Positions 7,025 to 10,736 of a stretch of DNA of 10,736 nt are shown piece by piece. The number at the start of each line of letters is the position of its first letter. The stretch's first letter is position 1. The stretch is taken from NCBI GenBank assembly GCA_022013615.1, contig JAKLQB010000025.1, positions 1-10,736 on the forward strand. The letters run 5' to 3'. The translations under genes and the position numbers were made by a program. Origin of the DNA: Desulfobacterales bacterium (GTDB taxonomy: Bacteria; Desulfobacterota; DSM-4660; Desulfatiglandales; Desulfatiglandaceae). The notes beneath the pieces are model-generated. The model was not told the DNA's origin and searched no databases. It saw only the letters and a list, made by a program, of their open reading frames with translations.

Positions 7025-7693
7025 TTAATAGGCCTCACGAAATATCAGCTTTTTCTGTGATCGATCCGCCAGTATTTTAAGACAGAAATAGATGCACAGA
7101 TAGAAGAAGGCCACGGTGAAAAACGCCTCGGTGGGCATGAACCGTTCCGACGTGAGTACCTGGCCGCACCGTGTTAGTTCCATCACCGAGATCAGCGACA
7201 GCAGAGCCGAATCCTTGACCAGCACTATGGACTGGCCCAGCAGGGGCGGGACGGTCACGCCCAGGGCCTGGGGCAGAACGATAAAGCGCATCCGCTGGAA
7301 ATAGCTGAGTCCGGAGGAGATGCCCGCTTCAATCTGGCCGGTATCAACAGAAGTGATACCGGCCCTGACAATCTCGGCGATATAGGCCCCACTATTAAGC
7401 ATCAAGGCTATAATGCCGGTCTGAAGTTCAGGTACCCGAATACCCAATGTAGGCAAGCCGAAATAAAAGAAGTATATTTGTACCAAAAGTGGGGTCGATC
7501 GGATAGATTCGATGTAGACGATGGATACGCCGCGCAATAGCTTCCATGGCGAGAGGCGGCAGGCGCACGCGATGATTCCCACAATCAAAGCCAAAAAAAT
7601 AGAAACAATCGATATCAGGAAAGTGTTGCGAAGGCCCTGAAGGAAGAAGGGCATATACTCCCAGATGATTCTGAGATTGAAATCTTCAAGCAT
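7025..7693 (-). CDS. Polar amino-acid ABC transporter permease, first subunit
   Basis: This 222-residue HisQ/GlnP-type inner-membrane subunit has the same length and layout as its neighbour. Hydrophobic segments lie around residues 22-45, 55-80, 92-110 and 185-205. The conserved ESIRSTPLLVQ lies at 62-72 and the EAA loop at about 119-142 (GQIEAGISSGLS to LPQA). It pairs with the permease encoded 3 bases downstream. The ATG at 7693 has an AGGA about 11 bases upstream, a rather long spacing. It is separated from the binding-protein gene by 103 bases that include a strong hairpin, a common arrangement that keeps binding-protein mRNA more abundant than that of the membrane subunits. Confidence 0.93.
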   Translation of the reverse strand: MLEDFNLRIIWEYMPFFLQGLRNTFLISIVSIFLALIVGIIACACRLSPWKLLRGVSIVYIESIRSTPLLVQIYFFYFGLPTLGIRVPELQTGIIALMLNSGAYIAEIVRAGITSVDTGQIEAGISSGLSYFQRMRFIVLPQALGVTVPPLLGQSIVLVKDSALLSLISVMELTRCGQVLTSERFMPTEAFFTVAFFYLCIYFCLKILADRSQKKLIFREAY

Positions 7694-7724
7694 TCTTTAA
7701 TCATTCCTGATTGGTGTGGTGTGA

Positions 7725-7752
7725 GAGCGGGGGTCTTGTCGAATCCCCGCTC
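7725..7752. terminator. GC-rich intercistronic hairpin between binding-protein and permease genes
   Basis: GAGCGGGG (7725-7732) and CCCCGCTC (7745-7752) form an 8-bp stem with a 12-base loop, extendable by one G-T pair. In the operon's direction no T-run follows, so a stability or partial-termination element is likelier than full stop. On the plus strand a CCTATCTTTTT follows, so it could also end antisense transcription. Confidence 0.5.
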
Positions 7753-7796
7753 CCTATCTTTTTGCTGATATTGTCAGCCGGAGTCGTCAACACCGA

Positions 7797-8600
7797 TTAG
7801 TGCTCTTTTTTCCAGTCAGTGGACTCCATCCAGTACGCGATGTTGGCCTGATATGTCCCATCTGCGCGGATGGTTTGGAAGTACAGGTTGATCCACTGCC
7901 AGAGGTTGACCGAATCTTGACGAACGGCAAAGGCCAGAGGATCTTTCCCCTTGCCCAGGCGCTTGTCTAACAAACGGATCGAGTTGGGTGGGAAGTCCGG
8001 CAAAACGGTCAGTACGGCCAGGTCATCATTGACCCCGGCGTCTACGTGTCCGGCCAGAAGGGCCTGAACTATCATCCGGCCGCCTCCCTTATAAGATTTG
8101 ATATTGGCCTTGGAAAGGTATTTCTTGGCGATGGTTTCACCGGTGGACCCGAGCAGCACACCCACGGTCACGCTGGGTTTGTTTACATCTTCCAGTGTCT
8201 GGTAGGACGCGCCTGTCTTGGTAAATATGCAGGGTTGGACGTAATACCAGGGATCACAGAAGGTTATTTTGAGGGCGCGTTTCAGTGTGGGGGTCATGTC
8301 CGCGGCCAGAATATCTGCCTTGCCAGAGAGCAGGGCCGGAATGAGGCCGTCCCAGTCAAAATCCAGAATTTTCATCTTAACACCCATCCGTTTGGCCATC
8401 TCCCGGGCGAACTCGACCATGGAACCCGTGTGGTTACCGTTTTTGTCCACAAAAGCATAGGGCGCCGCCCCAGACTGGACTGCTACCCGCAGCTCACCCC
8501 TTTTGACGATTTCATCCAGCGTTCCAGCCATTGCTGTGCCGACCATCCCCAGGGTCATCGCCAGAGCCAACAGTACAAACATTAACCTTTTCATTTTCAT
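7797..8600 (-). CDS. Periplasmic amino-acid-binding protein of the ABC transporter (SBP_bac_3)
   Basis: This 267-residue extracellular solute-binding protein of family 3 has a clear Sec signal peptide: MKMKR, a hydrophobic core, then GTAMA with likely cleavage after Ala25 and no lipobox Cys. The mature N-terminus (LDEIVKRGELRVAV) and the segment from ADILAADMTPTLKRALKITF to CDPWYY are typical of the fold. The ATG at 8600 is preceded by AAGGAGG at good spacing, the strongest ribosome site in the operon and consistent with high expression. It captures an amino acid in the periplasm and delivers it to the two permeases. The family binds glutamine, arginine, lysine, cystine and others. The neighbouring desulfhydrase-like enzyme suggests cystine or a related three-carbon amino acid, and the dehydrogenase suggests a basic one; neither is proven. 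Confidence 0.92.
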   Translation of the reverse strand: MKMKRLMFVLLALAMTLGMVGTAMAGTLDEIVKRGELRVAVQSGAAPYAFVDKNGNHTGSMVEFAREMAKRMGVKMKILDFDWDGLIPALLSGKADILAADMTPTLKRALKITFCDPWYYVQPCIFTKTGASYQTLEDVNKPSVTVGVLLGSTGETIAKKYLSKANIKSYKGGGRMIVQALLAGHVDAGVNDDLAVLTVLPDFPPNSIRLLDKRLGKGKDPLAFAVRQDSVNLWQWINLYFQTIRADGTYQANIAYWMESTDWKKEH

Positions 8601-8658
8601 ACTTTCCTCCTTTCTTATCTTTGTGGTTTGAAGTAGACACTTATTGGCACAATTGCCT

Positions 8659-9831
8659 CTAAGCTAAAACCTCTTGGTTCTCTTCAATAATGATGCCCCT
8701 TTCGGCCAATCGATCCATAAACGGTTGATAGGGCACATGGACTGCAGGCGCAAGGACACCCTTTTCAGTTATTTCGCCCCCGGCGATCATCTGGGCAACG
8801 ATACTTGCCGGAAATCCGACCCCTTTACTCATAGCCATCAAACCGGTGTCCAGATCACGCTCGATTAGCAGACGCGACGTCAGACTAAGTTTCTTTCCTT
8901 CCACAACCCCTTCAAAAATGTTCAACATGGCCACCAGGTCTTTTTCATTTTTCTTATATTGAAGCTGAGGGCCCATTAATTTATCCAGAAACTGATGTGG
9001 AGATATTTCACATGGCAGGCCTGGGACTGGTTTTTCACCTAAAAACCCCAATTGCTTTAGTGGATGCCAGAACGAGCTCCATCCCGGCCAGCGTAAAGAA
9101 TAGCGTCCGGTCTCTTTGATGGTTTTTGTCACACCGAGTAAATCTGTATAGAAGACGGCATCACCGTTAGGAATGGCCTCCAGTTGACCTAACCCTGGAA
9201 AGTCGATGAAATGGATGAATTCGGTATCATGCTGGCTGGCGCCCGGGATGACCACCTGCCGGCCATCTATTATTGCCCGTGAATCCCGGTTGGTGGAACT
9301 CAACACCCCCTCCCAGGTCCAGGACACTTTATAATTGATCGGATTGTCGCATGCGGACTTTTCAGGGAAGCCGCCGCAGTAGGATTTGATGACGTGAAGC
9401 TCGTCAAACCGCCGTCCGGCCTCGCCGTAAATGATCAAATCAATTCCGGGATCAAGCCCACATTCGGGCATTATTGACACCCCGGCTTTTTTGGCTTGAG
9501 CTCCCAGATTTGAAATAGATCCGGCATAATTGGTATTGACCACACCAACCCCGGTTTTGATGGCTGCCTGACAAACATTCGGAGTGAATTGGCGTGGTAA
9601 AAGGTCGATAGCCACATCTACTCGGCTGAAAAGGTCAACCAGATTGTCCAGGTCGGCGGCGTCCAGCAATACTGGCTGAACTTTGGACATATCGGAAAAA
9701 TCCTTAATAAAATCCAGCGCATCCAACCTGGCGTCTGCGCAAATAACTTCCTTGACCTCCTTACTTCTAACCAGGTCATATACAGCGGTTCGGCCCTGAA
9801 TTCCGCATCCTCCTAAAACTAATATCCTCAC
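8659..9831 (-). CDS. Saccharopine dehydrogenase-like / lysine-6-dehydrogenase-like oxidoreductase
   Basis: This 390-residue NAD(P)-dependent oxidoreductase starts with a Rossmann motif (RILVLGGCGIQGR, Gly8-x-Gly10-x-x-Gly13). A saccharopine-dehydrogenase-type pattern follows: DLLPRQFTPNVCQAAIKTGV, then VVNTNYAG, then the CGLDPGID loop near residue 124. Length and layout fit single-domain lysine 6-dehydrogenases and relatives. Saccharopine reductase and carboxynorspermidine synthase are alternatives that share this fold. It is the first gene of the operon, starting with GTG at 9831 behind a weak AAGGA, 58 bases ahead of the binding-protein gene, so it likely acts on the amino acid that is imported or on its product. 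The substrate is not determined by sequence. The promoter candidate at 9914-9942 faces it. Confidence 0.8.
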   Translation of the reverse strand: MRILVLGGCGIQGRTAVYDLVRSKEVKEVICADARLDALDFIKDFSDMSKVQPVLLDAADLDNLVDLFSRVDVAIDLLPRQFTPNVCQAAIKTGVGVVNTNYAGSISNLGAQAKKAGVSIMPECGLDPGIDLIIYGEAGRRFDELHVIKSYCGGFPEKSACDNPINYKVSWTWEGVLSSTNRDSRAIIDGRQVVIPGASQHDTEFIHFIDFPGLGQLEAIPNGDAVFYTDLLGVTKTIKETGRYSLRWPGWSSFWHPLKQLGFLGEKPVPGLPCEISPHQFLDKLMGPQLQYKKNEKDLVAMLNIFEGVVEGKKLSLTSRLLIERDLDTGLMAMSKGVGFPASIVAQMIAGGEITEKGVLAPAVHVPYQPFMDRLAERGIIIEENQEVLA

Positions 9832-9906
9832 AGTCAGCCCCGTCCTTTATCTGATAAGAAATGTTTCTGAAAGACTGAAAATTCCAACATATGCAGTTTG
9901 TCTTTT

Positions 9907-9921
9907 AATACACAATGTATT
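9907..9921. promoter_or_regulatory. Palindrome over the -10 box, possible operator
   Basis: AATACA-CAA-TGTATT is a perfect 6-bp inverted repeat with a 3-base spacer that covers the predicted -10 box (9914-9919). A repressor bound here would block the operon promoter. The regulator is not in the window and the sequence does not match a box I can name. Confidence 0.4.
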
Positions 9922-9942
9922 GAACCCCTTTCGTCATGTCAA
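9914..9942 (-). promoter_or_regulatory. Sigma70-type promoter of the amino-acid operon
   Basis: On the minus strand TTGACA (9942-9937) is followed by exactly 17 bases and TACATT (9919-9914), a perfect -35 and a 4/6 -10. It would give a leader of roughly 75-80 bases before the GTG at 9831. It is the best-formed promoter in the window. Confidence 0.6.
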
Positions 9943-9999
9943 GATTTTTTATAAGAGTAAATTTACATCATTTTTGTCTGATTAGCCCTGTTGTCTCTG

Positions 10000-10033
10000 G
10001 TGAATAACGCCTATGATTTTATGCTTTATTCAC
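10000..10033. repeat. 8-bp inverted repeat upstream of the amino-acid operon
   Basis: GTGAATAA (10000-10007) and TTATTCAC (10026-10033) are exact reverse complements with an 18-base spacer. They lie about 60-90 bases upstream of the promoter at 9914-9942, a position that would suit an activator site. No T-run follows, so it is not a terminator. Confidence 0.3.
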
Positions 10034-10407
10034 AACCAGGATTATGTAATAAAAAAACTATACCGAGAAAACAAGAATAGACGTTCCTGGAGCCGAAGGA
10101 TATACTACGCCCAGACAAATAAACGCAAACCGTGATGGCCCCCCGCAGCCTGGTTTATTTTTGGGCCTATTGCGAGCATTATGGGCTATCTTTGTAGGTT
10201 GGCTTGAGCGGCAAAAGGATAGTGGGTTTCGGTGTTTTAACATGCTTTTGCTGACTTCCCATGACATACAAAATATGCGGAATTAACGAAACCCAACTGA
10301 TTGAAACCTCTCAACCCACACTACAGGATCAAAAAAATCGCAGAAATCAATCTAAAGCGTTTTCTGAATCAAGTGCTCCCATGGGCAAACCTGTTTACAT
10401 ATTTTGG

Positions 10408-10736
10408 TTAGTAATCCTTGGGCCGGTTTTTTACCTGAGATGGGACATCAAAAGTCTCTGTTAACGAATGGATGGCAGTATCAAGGTACTGGCCTTCCAC
10501 CACACAGGACACACTTGAAATAGAGGTGCTGATGGCAAGGGAATTGATTCCCACCGAGGCAATAGAGAAGAACATCATACTGTGTATGTGGGGTTTTTCA
10601 CGCAAGTGAGGTCCGAAGACTGTAATTACTGCTACATCCGGGGTGTAAGAGACTGCTTTGGCATCAATAGTAGGCTTTACTTCTTCCATTACTGCCAGGG
10701 CGTGATCCAAGTCCTTTTGATCAATGACGAGAGAGA
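10408..10736 (-). CDS. Aspartate kinase, C-terminal ACT-domain part (5' end outside window)
   Basis: The frame enters from the right edge (about 108 codons visible) and stops at 10408. It reads as the C-terminal regulatory ACT domain of an aspartate kinase. A strand (VAVITVFGP) leads into a helix (HSMMFFSIASVG) and the diagnostic GINSLAISTSISSVSCVV, then AIHSLTETFDVP, which is the typical aspartokinase ending. The kinase catalyses the first step of lysine, threonine and methionine synthesis, and its ACT domains bind end-product amino acids. A TTG at 10710 is an internal codon, not the true start, because coding similarity continues to the edge. The usual small residues between the first strand and helix (often PGIA) are here PHIH. 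It points toward the amino-acid operon but is separated from it by 576 bases and a separate promoter. Confidence 0.85.
   Translation of the reverse strand, partial: SLVIDQKDLDHALAVMEEVKPTIDAKAVSYTPDVAVITVFGPHLREKPHIHSMMFFSIASVGINSLAISTSISSVSCVVEGQYLDTAIHSLTETFDVPSQVKNRPKDY

Larger units (their letters stand above)
9832..10407. other. Long intergenic region between aspartate kinase and amino-acid operon
   Basis: These 576 bases hold no convincing gene. The near side has the operon promoter, its palindrome and the 8-bp inverted repeat. The far half (about 10040-10407) contains only short frames with many stops, such as the 69-codon minus-strand frame at 10058-10267 that lacks a ribosome site. 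No clear terminator was found after the aspartate kinase stop; an isolated T7 run on the minus strand near 10335 has no good stem. A decayed gene or an unlisted small RNA cannot be excluded. Confidence 0.5.

Noticed and set aside
8046..8585. 179-codon plus-strand frame
   Set aside because: It is antisense to the periplasmic binding-protein gene, which has a signal peptide and clear family motifs.
9832..9913. Possible lysine or other riboswitch in the operon leader
   Set aside because: The leader is only about 80 bases and shows no strong stems, far too short for the lysine riboswitch.
10058..10267. 69-codon minus-strand frame in the long intergenic region
   Set aside because: There is no ribosome site, the composition is not protein-like and there are no recognisable motifs.
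10320..10410. Possible terminator after the aspartate kinase gene (T-run near 10335, minus strand)
   Set aside because: Only a 3-bp GC match precedes the T-run; no stable stem could be formed.

Overview
The window looks like a chromosomal segment from an anaerobic Gram-negative bacterium of the Desulfobacterota (Deltaproteobacteria) type. This is an inference from gene content (a HEAT-repeat protein with CxxC pairs, a VapBC-type module, a short ACT-domain aspartate kinase, a polar amino-acid ABC operon), moderate base composition and good Shine-Dalgarno sites. No rRNA, tRNA, CRISPR array, IS element or phage gene was seen.

Left part (1-4449). A large minus-strand reading frame (1773 to 1) runs off the left edge. 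It encodes an uncharacterised HEAT-repeat-like protein with two CxxC pairs. A 324-base divergent intergenic region follows, with a promoter candidate for each direction. On the plus strand come a ribbon-helix-helix antitoxin and a PIN-domain toxin (start and stop overlapping), then a calcineurin-type metallophosphoesterase that lacks the usual His of its first metal motif. The last plus-strand gene overlaps the phosphoesterase. It is an unusual fusion of a ParB-like domain, a DUF4032-like helical region and a C-terminal Lrp/AsnC-type ligand-binding (RAM) domain. The last two genes look like an uncharacterised two-gene unit.

Right part (9942 to 4480, minus strand). A six-gene cluster reads, in transcription order: a saccharopine-dehydrogenase/lysine-6-dehydrogenase-like oxidoreductase, a periplasmic amino-acid-binding protein, two GlnP-type permeases, a GlnQ-type ATPase and a D-cysteine-desulfhydrase-family PLP enzyme. 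The transporter plus PLP lyase resembles the enterobacterial cystine-uptake/dcyD cluster. The leading dehydrogenase is an addition that suggests a catabolic route for an imported amino acid whose identity the sequence does not settle. A good sigma70-type promoter with a palindrome over its -10 box lies upstream, and intercistronic hairpins lie between the binding protein and first permease and between the second permease and ATPase.

Far right (10736 to 10408, minus strand). The C-terminal end of an aspartate kinase (ACT domain) enters from the right edge. A 576-base gap with no convincing gene separates it from the amino-acid operon.
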